A stretch of 64,000 bases of DNA from positions 1 to 64,000 of the forward strand of contig VERE01000010.1 of NCBI GenBank assembly GCA_018882835.1, given 5' to 3'. Shown here in pieces: positions 32,708 through 41,050 of the stretch (position 1 is its first letter; each line of letters opens with the position of its first letter). The position numbers were made by a program, and so were the translations under genes. The notes beneath the pieces were generated by a model. The model saw nothing but the letters and a program-made list of their open reading frames with translations, had not been told where the DNA came from and did no database searches. The stretch is from Limnohabitans sp. (lineage in GTDB: Bacteria > Pseudomonadota > Gammaproteobacteria > Burkholderiales > Burkholderiaceae_C).

Positions 32708-33928
32708 TCACTTCCCTGTTGCCAAGGAATAAGGCGCGGGGTGCTCTGCAAAATACGCCATCGCCGCTTGTACACCCGAACCCGCCAGCTTCACCCCAGA
32801 CAATTTCAGGCCCATTTCACAACCGGCAAGGGCTGCGATCAGGGTCAGGTCATTGCAATCGCCCAAGTGTCCAATGCGGAACATGCGACCCTTGACCTTG
32901 CCCAGGCCCGTGCCCAAAGAGCAGTCAAAACGCTCGTAAATCACGCGGCGCACTGCATCTGCGTCAACCCCCTCAGGCATCATGACGCCTGTCAGAATGG
33001 GGGAGTAAAGCGCGCTGTCCGCGCATTGAATCTCCAAACCCCAGGCTTGTACGGCAGCGCGGGCACCGGCCGCCCAACGCTGGTGGCGCGCAAACACTTG
33101 GTCCAGGCCTTCACCCAACAGCATGTCACAGGACTCGCTCAAACCATAGAGCAGGTTGGTGTTGGGGGTGTAGGGGAAATAACCGGTCTTGTTCATCTCC
33201 AGCATCTCGTCCCAGGCCCAGAAGGATCTTGGGAGTTTGGCCGTTTTGCTGGCCTCGATGGCCTTGGGCGACAAGGCGTTGAAGCAAATGCCGGGCGGCA
33301 GCATCAAGCCTTTTTGGGAGCCGCTGATAGACACATCCACGCCCCATGCATCGTGCCGGTAATCGGCAGCCGCCAGCCCGGAAATGGTGTCCACCATCAA
33401 CAAGGCGGGGTGCCCTGCCCGATCGATGGCCTGTCGCACCGCATGAATGTCGCTGGTGACCCCAGTCGATGTCTCGTTGTGAACCACGCAGACCGCCCGG
33501 ATTTGATGCCCAGCATCGGCGCGCAAGCGCTGCTCGATCATGTCCGCCTGCACCCCCTGACGCCAGCCTTCTGCGCCCGGCAGGCCGAGCAATTCGGTCT
33601 GCAAGCCCAAGCGGCCCGCAAGTTTGTTCCACAAAGAGGCAAAGTGCCCGGTTTCAAACATGATGACTTTGTCGCCAGGGCTGAGCACATTCACCAAAGC
33701 CGCCTCCCAAGCCCCTGTGCCCGATGCCGGGTAGATCACCACAGGATGCCGGGTTTTGAAAATCTTCTGCATGTCCGACAGCACTTTGCGCCCCAGGACA
33801 GCAAACTCGGGACCGCGGTGGTCAATGGTGGGCAAACTCATGGCGCGCAAAACGCGGTCTGGCACTGGAGAAGGGCCCGGAATTTGAAGAAAGTGTCGGC
33901 CGGTGGGGTGGAAGTCGAGTTGCAGCAT
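32708..33928 (-). CDS. Class V aminotransferase, serine-glyoxylate type
   Basis: A 406-residue PLP enzyme of fold type I. FLQIPGPSPVPDRVLRAM opens it, YPASGTGAWEAALVNVLSPG binds the cofactor phosphate, D180 in LLMVDTISGL contacts the pyridine ring, and K206 in SGSQKGLMLPPG is the Schiff-base lysine. The closest pattern is serine-glyoxylate aminotransferase (serine + glyoxylate to hydroxypyruvate + glycine). Aspartate-glyoxylate aminotransferases look very similar. The ATG at 33928 matches the family N-terminus; upstream residues are not conserved. It is divergent from the GntR gene and probably controlled by it through the palindromes in 33956-34044. Confidence 0.9.
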   Translation of the reverse strand: MLQLDFHPTGRHFLQIPGPSPVPDRVLRAMSLPTIDHRGPEFAVLGRKVLSDMQKIFKTRHPVVIYPASGTGAWEAALVNVLSPGDKVIMFETGHFASLWNKLAGRLGLQTELLGLPGAEGWRQGVQADMIEQRLRADAGHQIRAVCVVHNETSTGVTSDIHAVRQAIDRAGHPALLMVDTISGLAAADYRHDAWGVDVSISGSQKGLMLPPGICFNALSPKAIEASKTAKLPRSFWAWDEMLEMNKTGYFPYTPNTNLLYGLSESCDMLLGEGLDQVFARHQRWAAGARAAVQAWGLEIQCADSALYSPILTGVMMPEGVDADAVRRVIYERFDCSLGTGLGKVKGRMFRIGHLGDCNDLTLIAALAGCEMGLKLSGVKLAGSGVQAAMAYFAEHPAPYSLATGK

Positions 33929-33955
33929 GTTGAAGCTCAAAAATGATTCCTGATT

Positions 33956-33969
33956 TTTTGCATGCAAAA
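33956..33969. promoter_or_regulatory. Predicted GntR operator, copy 1
   Basis: TTTTGCATGCAAAA is a perfect 14-base palindrome located 27 bases before the aminotransferase ATG. It is identical to the copy at 34031-34044. GntR/FCD regulators usually bind short palindromes of this kind. Confidence 0.75.
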
Positions 33970-34030
33970 TTAATTTGTCAACAGTATCTACGAGGTACTT
34001 AAGGGGCTTTAACAATTGACCATCATGCTT

Positions 34031-34044
34031 TTTTGCATGCAAAA
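34031..34044. promoter_or_regulatory. Predicted GntR operator, copy 2
   Basis: A second perfect TTTTGCATGCAAAA palindrome ends six bases before the GntR start codon, a position suited to autorepression. The centres of the two copies are 75 bases apart, close to seven helical turns, which would allow a looped complex covering both divergent promoters. Confidence 0.75.
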
Positions 34045-34050
34045 TAAAGC

Positions 34051-34737
34051 ATGACCGCTGAAATCCTGAGTCTGCCACCTGCCGCATTGCACGACCAACT
34101 GACGCATCGGTTGCGCCAGATGTTGGTGGAAAACCAAATTCCGCCCGGCGCCAAATTGAACGAACGCGCCTTGTGCGAGGCCTTGCATGTCTCTCGCACG
34201 CCGCTGCGGGAAGCCATCAAGGCCCTGGCCGCCGAGGGTCTGGTGGCGCTGGTTCCGAACCGCGGCGCCGTTGCCCTGGCCCTCACCGAAGAAGACATTC
34301 AGCACACCTTTGAGGTCCTGGCAGGCCTGGAGTCACAATCTGGGCGATTGGCCGCTGAGCGGATCAACGAATCAGAGTTGACAGAAATTCAGGCCCTGCA
34401 CTTCGAAATGCTGGCAGCCTACACTCGGCGCGACCTGTCGCATTACTACCGGCTCAATGCCCAAATTCACCAGGCCATCAACCTGGCCGCCAAAAATCCT
34501 GTGCTCAGTGCCACTTATCAGCAAGTCAATGCCCGCCTGCAAGCCCTTCGGTTTCGATCCAACCAGGATGAGGCCAAATGGCGTGCCGCCATGGCGGAAC
34601 ACAGCCAGATCGTGGAGGCGCTGGCCGCACGAGATGGCCAGACCCTGGGCCGACTTCTTCAACAACACCTGCAACACAAATGCGAAGTGGTGGTGGCGCA
34701 ATTGCGCGACACCGCCCCGCGCGCCTCACACGTTTGA
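34051..34737 (+). CDS. GntR-family transcriptional regulator (FadR/FCD type)
   Basis: A 228-residue regulator. The N-terminal winged helix-turn-helix (about 10-75) includes LNERALCEALHVSRTPLREA and LVALVPNRGAVAL, and the C-terminal all-helical FCD effector domain (about 85-215) includes the metal/ligand-type histidines around HYYRLNAQIHQAIN. Such regulators respond to small organic acids, often 2-hydroxyacids. It is divergent from the aminotransferase/Bug genes and lies five bases ahead of the FAD/Fe-S dehydrogenase gene, so all three are likely its targets. Two identical palindromes lie in the intergenic region. Confidence 0.93.
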   Translation: MTAEILSLPPAALHDQLTHRLRQMLVENQIPPGAKLNERALCEALHVSRTPLREAIKALAAEGLVALVPNRGAVALALTEEDIQHTFEVLAGLESQSGRLAAERINESELTEIQALHFEMLAAYTRRDLSHYYRLNAQIHQAINLAAKNPVLSATYQQVNARLQALRFRSNQDEAKWRAAMAEHSQIVEALAARDGQTLGRLLQQHLQHKCEVVVAQLRDTAPRASHV

Positions 34738-34742
34738 ACCGC

Positions 34743-37700
34743 ATGAACGCACCCCTGCCCCGCAATTTGCAACTTGAACCTGCCGGCAAAGTCTATGACT
34801 CTGTGGCCCGCGTCAGTCAGGAGGTGGCTGGCAAACTGGCCGCCGGCCTGCGGCAGCACACCCAGGGCGAAGTGCTGTTCAGCGCCGCCGACTGCGGTCG
34901 TTACGCCACAGACGCCTCGATTTACCAGGAGACCCCCGTCGGTGTTTTTGTGCCGCAATCGGTGGATGAAGTGGCCACCGCGCTGGACCTTTGCCGCGAC
35001 ATGAGCGTGCCCATCGTCGCGCGTGGTGGGGGCACCAGCCAATGTGGCCAAACTGTCGGAGCAGGCTTGGTGATTGACCACAGCAAACATGTGCGCAACA
35101 TCCTGGCACTGGATGTGGAGAACCGCACTGTGGAGGTCGAACCCGGCATGGTGCTGGACCACCTGAACGCCGCCCTCAAAAAGCACGGTCTGTGGTACCC
35201 GGTGGATGTTTCCACCAGTGCCCAGGCCACTCTGGGCGGCATGGCTGGCAACAACTCTTGCGGCAGCCGCTCGATTGCTTACGGCAACATGGTGCACAAC
35301 GTGGCCAGCGCCAAGGCCTGGCTCTCGGATGGCACCCTGGTTGACTGGGGCCGCTATGAAGAAAGCACTGGCCGTGCCCGTCTGGCGGGCGATTTTGTGC
35401 GCCACCTGGTGAACAACCTCAAGCCCGAACTCGATGCCAACTGGCCCAAGGTGATGCGGCGTGTGGCGGGCTACAACCTGGATATCTTTCACAACCAGAA
35501 TGTGCGCCCCTATACCGAGGATGGCTCGGTCAATCTGGCGCACTTGCTGATTGGCAGCGAAGGCACGCTGGCCCTCACCCGCTCTTTGACGCTCAAGCTC
35601 AGCCCTCTGCCCGCGACCAAAGTGCTGGGGGTGGTCAATTTCCCCACCTTCTTCCAGGCCATGGATGCGGCACAGCACATCGTGAAACTGGGCAACGACG
35701 GCACGCTGACGGCGGTGGAGTTGGTCGACCGCACCATGATCGAGCTCTCGCTGAAAAACCCGGCATTCGCACCGACGGTGCGCAGCGCCTTGATTGGCTC
35801 CCCGGACGCCGTCTTGCTGGTAGAGTTTTCGGGCGAGGACAAAGATGCCCTGATTCCCAAAATCCATGCGCTGGTGGAATTGATGGGCGACCTCGGCCTG
35901 CCTGACAGCGTGGTGCAGTTGATTGAAGACGCGCCGCAGAAAAACCTGTGGGAGGTTCGCAAAGCCGGCCTCAACATCATGATGAGCCTGCGCGGTGACG
36001 GCAAGCCCGTGAGCTTCATCGAAGATTGCGCTGTGCCCCTTGAGCACCTGGCGGAATACACCGCCGCTCTCACCGAAGTTTTTGCCCGACATGACACCCG
36101 CGGCACCTGGTACGCCCATGCCTCGGTCGGCACATTGCATGTGCGGCCCATTCTGGACATGCGCCGCGACGGCGCAGCCAAAATGCGCACCATTGCCGAG
36201 GAGGCCAGCGCACTGGTGCGCAAATTCAAGGGCGCTTACAGCGGCGAGCACGGCGACGGGCTGTGCCGAGGCGAGTGGATTCGCTGGCAGTTTGGCGACG
36301 CCATTCACGACGCTTTTGCCGACATCAAAGAACACCTGGACCCGAAAAACCTGCTGAACCCCAAACGCATCGTGCATCCACCCAAAATGGATGACACCTC
36401 GTTGATGCGCTTCTCGCCGCGCTACAAAGTCATTCCCTTGCAAACGGCGTTGGACTGGAGCGCCTGGAATGTCCAAAACAACGCGCGCACAGAGGAAGTC
36501 ACCGAGCCCGGCACTGGCGGCGATCCGGCACAAGGCTTTGCCAAAGCCGTTGAAATGTGCAACAACAACGGGCACTGCCGAAAATTTGATGCCGGCACCA
36601 TGTGCCCGAGTTACCGTGTCACGCGCGACGAGAAGCACTTGACGCGCGGGCGCGCCAACACGTTGCGCCTGGCCCTGTCAGGGCAACTCGGTCCGCAGGC
36701 CATGACCAGCAAAGAGTTGCTGGACAGCATGTCCTTGTGCATCGGCTGCAAGGGTTGCAAGCGCGACTGCCCCACCGGCGTGGACATGGCGCGCATGAAG
36801 ATTGAAACCCTGCACCAGGTCAAGCAACGCCGCGGCTTCACGCTGCGCGATCGGCTGGTGGCTTACCTGCCGAACTACGCACGCTGGGCGGCGCGCGCGG
36901 CTGGCGTGATGAATTGGCGCAACCGCTCCCCCTTGCTGGCCAAGCTCATGCAAGCGCTTACCGGCATTTCAGCGCAGCGCAGTTTGCCGCATTGGGAGTC
37001 AGCGCATTTTTTCAATCACAGCACGGTGGGGGCCACGGCACAAGAAGTGCTGGCGGCAGAGCGTGGCGTGGTGCTGTTCGTCGACACCTTCAACGGGCAT
37101 TTCGAGTCGGATGTGGCCCTCTCCGCTTTGCGTGTTCTGCAAGCAGCTGGCTATGTGGTGCACGTGGCATCCAAACATGCCCAGGGTCACGGCAGCAACC
37201 AGGGACATTTGTGTTGTGGCCGAACCTTTCTTGCCACCGGCATGGTTGACAAAGCCAAAGAAAAAGCCAGCGAGTTGCTGGCCGTCTTGGCCCCCTTCGC
37301 CGAGAAGGGTGTGCCGATTGTGGGCCTGGAGCCTTCTTGCTTGCTGACCCTGCGCGATGAAGCCCTGGTGCTGGGCCTGGGGGAGGTGGCGCAGACTGTG
37401 GCCAGCCAGGCCATGATGTTCGAGGAGTTTTTAGCCCGTGAAGCCAAGGCCGGCAAGCTCGCGGTCCTGCAAAAACGTCTGGATCCCACCCACCGCACCA
37501 TTTTGTTGCATGGTCATTGCCACCAAAAAGCCTTTGGCGTGATGAATCCCGTGCTGGAAACCATTCGACTGATTCCTGGTGCGCTGCCCAAAATGATCGA
37601 AAGCAGCTGCTGCGGCATGGCCGGCAGTTTTGGCTACGAGGCGCAGCACCACGATTTGTCCATGGCCATGGCCGAGCTCAGTTTGTTGCCTGCGGTGCGT

Positions 37701-37820
37701 GCGGCACCCGATGCCGTCATCGTGGCCGATGGCACCAGCTGCCGCCATCAAATCCATGATGGCGCCCAACGCCAGGCGGTGCATGTGGCGCGCTTGCTGG
37801 CGGATCACCTCAAGGTGTGA
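34743..37820 (+). CDS. FAD-linked oxidase fused to Fe-S/CCG domain (YdiJ-like D-2-hydroxyacid dehydrogenase)
   Basis: A 1025-residue fusion. An FAD-binding PCMH domain (about 55-250: PIVARGGGTSQCGQTVGAGL, LGGMAGNNSCGSRSIAYGNM) and FAD-oxidase C domain (about 250-560) are followed by a ferredoxin-like part (C residues in MCNNNGHC, MCPS near 604-622 and CIGCKGCKRDCPTGV near 666-680). A CCG heterodisulfide-reductase-like domain follows (HGHCHQKAFG about 923, SSCCGMAGSFGYE about 954). The order and length match E. coli YdiJ, a D-2-hydroxyglutarate dehydrogenase, so oxidation of a D-2-hydroxyacid to the 2-oxoacid is likely. The ATG at 34743 follows the GntR stop by five bases. The 3' end overlaps the convergent gene by 11 bases. 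Confidence 0.9.
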   Translation: MNAPLPRNLQLEPAGKVYDSVARVSQEVAGKLAAGLRQHTQGEVLFSAADCGRYATDASIYQETPVGVFVPQSVDEVATALDLCRDMSVPIVARGGGTSQCGQTVGAGLVIDHSKHVRNILALDVENRTVEVEPGMVLDHLNAALKKHGLWYPVDVSTSAQATLGGMAGNNSCGSRSIAYGNMVHNVASAKAWLSDGTLVDWGRYEESTGRARLAGDFVRHLVNNLKPELDANWPKVMRRVAGYNLDIFHNQNVRPYTEDGSVNLAHLLIGSEGTLALTRSLTLKLSPLPATKVLGVVNFPTFFQAMDAAQHIVKLGNDGTLTAVELVDRTMIELSLKNPAFAPTVRSALIGSPDAVLLVEFSGEDKDALIPKIHALVELMGDLGLPDSVVQLIEDAPQKNLWEVRKAGLNIMMSLRGDGKPVSFIEDCAVPLEHLAEYTAALTEVFARHDTRGTWYAHASVGTLHVRPILDMRRDGAAKMRTIAEEASALVRKFKGAYSGEHGDGLCRGEWIRWQFGDAIHDAFADIKEHLDPKNLLNPKRIVHPPKMDDTSLMRFSPRYKVIPLQTALDWSAWNVQNNARTEEVTEPGTGGDPAQGFAKAVEMCNNNGHCRKFDAGTMCPSYRVTRDEKHLTRGRANTLRLALSGQLGPQAMTSKELLDSMSLCIGCKGCKRDCPTGVDMARMKIETLHQVKQRRGFTLRDRLVAYLPNYARWAARAAGVMNWRNRSPLLAKLMQALTGISAQRSLPHWESAHFFNHSTVGATAQEVLAAERGVVLFVDTFNGHFESDVALSALRVLQAAGYVVHVASKHAQGHGSNQGHLCCGRTFLATGMVDKAKEKASELLAVLAPFAEKGVPIVGLEPSCLLTLRDEALVLGLGEVAQTVASQAMMFEEFLAREAKAGKLAVLQKRLDPTHRTILLHGHCHQKAFGVMNPVLETIRLIPGALPKMIESSCCGMAGSFGYEAQHHDLSMAMAELSLLPAVRAAPDAVIVADGTSCRHQIHDGAQRQAVHVARLLADHLKV

Positions 37821-38514
37821 TGCACCACGGGGCCTGGTCGTGGACCAGGCCCATCCAGAGCGCCCAGCCGGAAGTCAGAGTCAGGGTCAAGCCGGCCAAG
37901 CGAACGCCCCACGAACCCGTGCCCAAGCTGACCCGGCCTTGCCGCCCCAGCTTGAACCACAGCCAGGGCCCTCCCAGCAGCACCACGGCGCTGCCGAGCA
38001 CAAAGCACACCATGACCGCTGCGCCCGCCAGTGGCCCGCCCGCCAAGGCCGCCACCATCAGGGCGGAGTACAGCAAGCCACACGGCAGCAAGGCCCACAG
38101 AACGCCCATGATCAGCGGCGTGCCCCGATCTGCACGCAAATGCCAGCGCACGTTCAAAGTTTTGGCACGCTCCCATATGCTGCGCGCCGTGCCTTGCAGC
38201 CAAACGGGCTGCTCTGCGCGCCACAGCAACAACAAACCCAGCAGAATGGCTGCGACATGGATCAGGCTCCACACCGGTCGCAAAGCTGCACTGTGCACAC
38301 TGAGCCACCCTACGCCTTGAAGCGAAGAAGCCGCCAGCGCACCCAGCGCACCGTAGCCCAGCACGCGACCGATCTGAAACAACACCAAAGCTTGCGTGCT
38401 GCGGGGTGCCGCCGCCTGGCCAACACCCAGGCAAGCCGCGCCACACATGGCCAGACAATGGGGGCCACCCGCCAATCCCATCAGGACAGCGGTCAAGGCC
38501 AGAGCAGAGTTCAT
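37810..38514 (-). CDS. TauE/SafE-like (COG2836) membrane protein near cbb3 genes
   Basis: A 234-residue membrane protein with about six helices. ALTAVLMGLAGGPHCLAMCG near the N-terminus and GALLPCGLLYSALMVAALAG-like residues mid-protein (LWALLPCGLLYSALMVAALA) mark the DsbD/CcdA-like COG2836 family, whose CxM/PC-containing helices are linked to copper or thiol handling. Related genes commonly accompany cbb3 oxidase loci, and here it overlaps hemN by a single base. A role in copper delivery or maturation of the oxidase is a reasonable guess but unproven; sulfite export is the alternative suggested by the family name. Confidence 0.78.
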   Translation of the reverse strand: MNSALALTAVLMGLAGGPHCLAMCGAACLGVGQAAAPRSTQALVLFQIGRVLGYGALGALAASSLQGVGWLSVHSAALRPVWSLIHVAAILLGLLLLWRAEQPVWLQGTARSIWERAKTLNVRWHLRADRGTPLIMGVLWALLPCGLLYSALMVAALAGGPLAGAAVMVCFVLGSAVVLLGGPWLWFKLGRQGRVSLGTGSWGVRLAGLTLTLTSGWALWMGLVHDQAPWCITP

Positions 38515-39896
38515 CAGATGATTTTAGAGAACCGCGCGCGGTTGCGGTCAGCCTGCAGGTAACGGTCAAACACCATGGCCACGGCCCGCACAAAAAACCA
38601 GCCCTTGGCGGTGACCTGGATGCCGGTGTCGTCTACCGCCACCAGGCCTTGTGCTTGCAGGGCTTGCAAGGCTTCCAACTCGGCTGCGAAACTGGTTTTG
38701 AAATGCAGCAAATGCGCCAGTTCAATGGACTCGAACACCACCCGCCCCTGGCACATCAAGGCCATGATGATGGCTCGGCGGGCAATGTCGTCGCGGTTCA
38801 GCGCCAGGCCACGGACCACGGGAAATCGCCCCTGGTCAATCAAGTCGCAGTATTCCTCCAGCGTTTTGGCGTTTTGGCTGTAAGTGGCGCCGACACGGCC
38901 AATGGAAGAGACCCCCAGTGCAATCAGGTCGCAGTCGGGTTGCGTGCTGTACCCCTGAAAATTTCGGTGCAAGCGGCCTTGCCGCTTGGCCACCGCCAAA
39001 GCGTCCTCGGGCAAGGCAAAGTGGTCCATGCCCACGTAAACATAGCCTGCTGACATCAACGCCGTCATGGCTTGTGACAGCATGGCCACCTTGTCGCCAG
39101 CAGCCGGCAACTGTTCGATGTGAATACGGCGCTGGGGCTTGAACCGCTCCGGCAGGTGCGCATAGGCATACAGTGCGATGCGGTCCGGTCGCAACTGGTT
39201 GACCAGGGCCATGGTGCGCTCAAAGCTTTCTGCGGTTTGCTGTGGCAGGCCATAAATCAGGTCGACGTTGACCGATTCAAAGCCGATGCGCCTGGCGTCG
39301 TCTGTCAATGCAAAAACCTGCTCGGCCGGCTGAAGGCGGTGAACTGCTTTTTGCACGGCAGGCTCAAAATCCTGCACGCCAAAGCTCAGCCGGTTGAAGC
39401 CCAGGGCATGCAAGTTTTGCAGACGCTCGGTCGTGACCGTGCGCGGGTCGACCTCGATGGAATATTCGCCGCCCGGCACGAAGTTGAAAGCGCTGCGGAG
39501 CATGTCGAGCAGCTCGGTAAGCTCCTGGTCGCTCAGGAAGGTGGGCGTGCCGCCTCCCAAGTGCAATTGCGACACCGAATGGCCCTTGCCGAGCAAGGCT
39601 GTGTGCAAAGCCACCTCGCGCCGCAGGTAAGCCAAATACACTTTGGCACGGTCATGGTGTTTGGTGATGATCTTGTTGCAGGCACAGTAATAGCACAGTG
39701 ACTCGCAAAACGGAATGTGCACATACAAAGACAGCGGTGACACCCTTGAAGCCACGCCTTCTCTGCGCTGCTGCAAGGCCTGGATGTAATCGGCCTCGCC
39801 AAATGCCTCGACAAACCGATCCGCGGTCGGATAGGATGTGTAGCGCGGTCCAGCGACGTCGTAACGCTGCAGTAATTCTGGCGTGATAGATTCCAT
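38514..39896 (-). CDS. hemN: Oxygen-independent coproporphyrinogen III oxidase
   Basis: A 460-residue radical SAM enzyme that decarboxylates coproporphyrinogen III to protoporphyrinogen IX without oxygen. The cluster cysteines are C64, C68 and C71 in CESLCYYCACNK, with C73 in the extra position typical of HemN. HLGGGTPTFLSDQELTELLD and GFNRLSFGVQDFEPAVQKAV are family marks. The ATG at 39896 gives the E. coli-like start MESITPELLQRYD. An FNR box 54 bases upstream (39950-39963), shared with fnr, fits induction when oxygen is low, when haem for the cbb3 oxidase is needed. Confidence 0.95.
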   Translation of the reverse strand: MESITPELLQRYDVAGPRYTSYPTADRFVEAFGEADYIQALQQRREGVASRVSPLSLYVHIPFCESLCYYCACNKIITKHHDRAKVYLAYLRREVALHTALLGKGHSVSQLHLGGGTPTFLSDQELTELLDMLRSAFNFVPGGEYSIEVDPRTVTTERLQNLHALGFNRLSFGVQDFEPAVQKAVHRLQPAEQVFALTDDARRIGFESVNVDLIYGLPQQTAESFERTMALVNQLRPDRIALYAYAHLPERFKPQRRIHIEQLPAAGDKVAMLSQAMTALMSAGYVYVGMDHFALPEDALAVAKRQGRLHRNFQGYSTQPDCDLIALGVSSIGRVGATYSQNAKTLEEYCDLIDQGRFPVVRGLALNRDDIARRAIIMALMCQGRVVFESIELAHLLHFKTSFAAELEALQALQAQGLVAVDDTGIQVTAKGWFFVRAVAMVFDRYLQADRNRARFSKII

Positions 39897-39949
39897 GGTG
39901 TAGGCTTTTGTGTTTACCCCGAATGTGCCTTGGGTTGCCAATCCTGTTC

Positions 39950-39963
39950 TTGATGTGGATCAA
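39950..39963. promoter_or_regulatory. FNR box between hemN and fnr
   Basis: TTGATGTGGATCAA matches the FNR consensus TTGAT-N4-ATCAA at every fixed position. Its centre is 41.5 bases from a start site that a CACAAT element (39986-39991) would define for fnr. Symmetry puts it at a similar distance from a possible hemN start. Autoregulation of fnr and activation of hemN are inferred. Confidence 0.88.
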
Positions 39964-40012
39964 ATCAAGGCCAGTCAAAAATGACCACAATCAAGTTTTA
40001 GCCGCTCATCCT

Positions 40013-40735
40013 ATGAACCCCACCGCTATCAAAGTCGCCTGTTCCAATTGCAACCTGCGGGAGTTGTGCATGCCCATGGGACTGAGCGAGCCCGATTTGA
40101 AACGCATTGAAGAAATTGTGGCGGTGCGGCGCAAAGTCAAACGCGGTACCCCCTTGTTTCGCAATGGCGACAAATTCAGTTCCTTGTATGCGATTCGCAC
40201 AGGCTTCTTCAAGACCTGCATCGCCACAGAGGACGGCCGAGACCAGGTCACCGGGTTTCAAATGGCTGGTGAGGTCATCGGACTCGATGGCATTGTGAGC
40301 GACCACCACACCTGCGACGCCATTGCCCTGGAAGATGCCGAGGTGTGCGTCATGCCCTTCGACAAAATTGAAATGCTGTCCCGCGAGGTCAATGCCTTGC
40401 AGCACCATGTGCACAAGATCATGAGCCGGGAAATCGTTCGCGAACATGGCGTGATGTTGCTGCTGGGGAGCATGCGGGCAGAGGAGCGGCTGGCCGCTTT
40501 TTTGTTGAATCTGGTCCAACGATTGCACGCTCGCGGCTTCTCGCAGTCGGAACTGGTGTTGCGCATGACCCGCGAAGAAATTGGCAGCTACCTGGGGCTC
40601 AAGCTGGAAACTGTCAGCCGCACCTTCTCCAAGTTTGTCGAAGAAGGCATCGTGGAAGTGAAGCAGCGCCACGTGCGCATCCTCAACCCCGAAGGCCTCA
40701 AGATGATCGTCAACCCGCAAACCTGCAGCGCTTGA
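40013..40735 (+). CDS. fnr: FNR-type oxygen-sensing transcriptional regulator
   Basis: A 240-residue Crp/Fnr regulator. N-terminal cysteines C10, C13 and C19 (CSNCNLRELC) with C101 or C112 can ligate the oxygen-labile 4Fe-4S cluster. The cyclic-nucleotide-like beta-barrel follows, and the DNA-reading helix contains EIGSYLGLKLETVSRTFSKF with the E-xx-SR residues that read TTGAT. Without oxygen the dimer binds FNR boxes; three such boxes lie in this locus (39950, 45714, 48230). The ATG at 40013 is preferred because it begins the conserved domain. It separates hemN from the fixH-ccoG-cco genes. Confidence 0.95.
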   Translation: MNPTAIKVACSNCNLRELCMPMGLSEPDLKRIEEIVAVRRKVKRGTPLFRNGDKFSSLYAIRTGFFKTCIATEDGRDQVTGFQMAGEVIGLDGIVSDHHTCDAIALEDAEVCVMPFDKIEMLSREVNALQHHVHKIMSREIVREHGVMLLLGSMRAEERLAAFLLNLVQRLHARGFSQSELVLRMTREEIGSYLGLKLETVSRTFSKFVEEGIVEVKQRHVRILNPEGLKMIVNPQTCSA

Positions 40736-40753
40736 CGCCAAGACCTGCAATGC

Positions 40754-41029
40754 TCAGGGCTTGAGCTTCAAGGGAACATCCTGTGGCGTAGCGGCATGGT
40801 TGCGCGCCTGTTGCGCAGGCGCCAGGCTGCGCGTGGGGTCTTTCAGCGTCTGGTTGATCTCCAGGCCCTGCCGGTAATAGTCTTCCGCGATCACCGGGTC
40901 AGGGTTACGCAGGGCGATGAATGCCGTGACGAATGCCGCGATGACCACCAGCAAGGGGCCTGAAATCACCAGCCAAACGTGGCCGTAACGCCACCAGGGT
41001 TGCACGGTGGGTATCGAGGGTGTTGTCAT
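40754..41029 (-). CDS. ccoH: FixH/CcoH family protein
   Basis: A 91-residue single-pass inner-membrane protein. One hydrophobic helix (about 17-38: VWLVISGPLLVVIAAFVTAF) is followed by the conserved NPDPVIAEDYYRQGLEIN motif facing the periplasm. FixH/CcoH is needed for cbb3 oxidase assembly and copper-site maturation. The ATG at 41029 has AGGAG upstream. It follows ccoG by 21 bases on the same strand. It is shorter than many FixH proteins (about 150-170 residues), keeping the helix and motif but little of the periplasmic domain. Confidence 0.85.
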   Translation of the reverse strand: MTTPSIPTVQPWWRYGHVWLVISGPLLVVIAAFVTAFIALRNPDPVIAEDYYRQGLEINQTLKDPTRSLAPAQQARNHAATPQDVPLKLKP

Positions 41030-41050
41030 GTCAGCTCCTGGGTGCAACGC

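Noticed and set aside
31754-33946. 730-codon open frame opposite the Bug receptor and aminotransferase genes
   Set aside because: It is a GC-driven shadow frame; both genes on the other strand have clear catalytic or family motifs, and the translation has none.
34659-36638. 659-codon open frame opposite the FAD/Fe-S dehydrogenase gene
   Set aside because: It is a low-complexity, His/Gln/Val-rich translation with no domains, lying entirely antisense to a well-supported gene.
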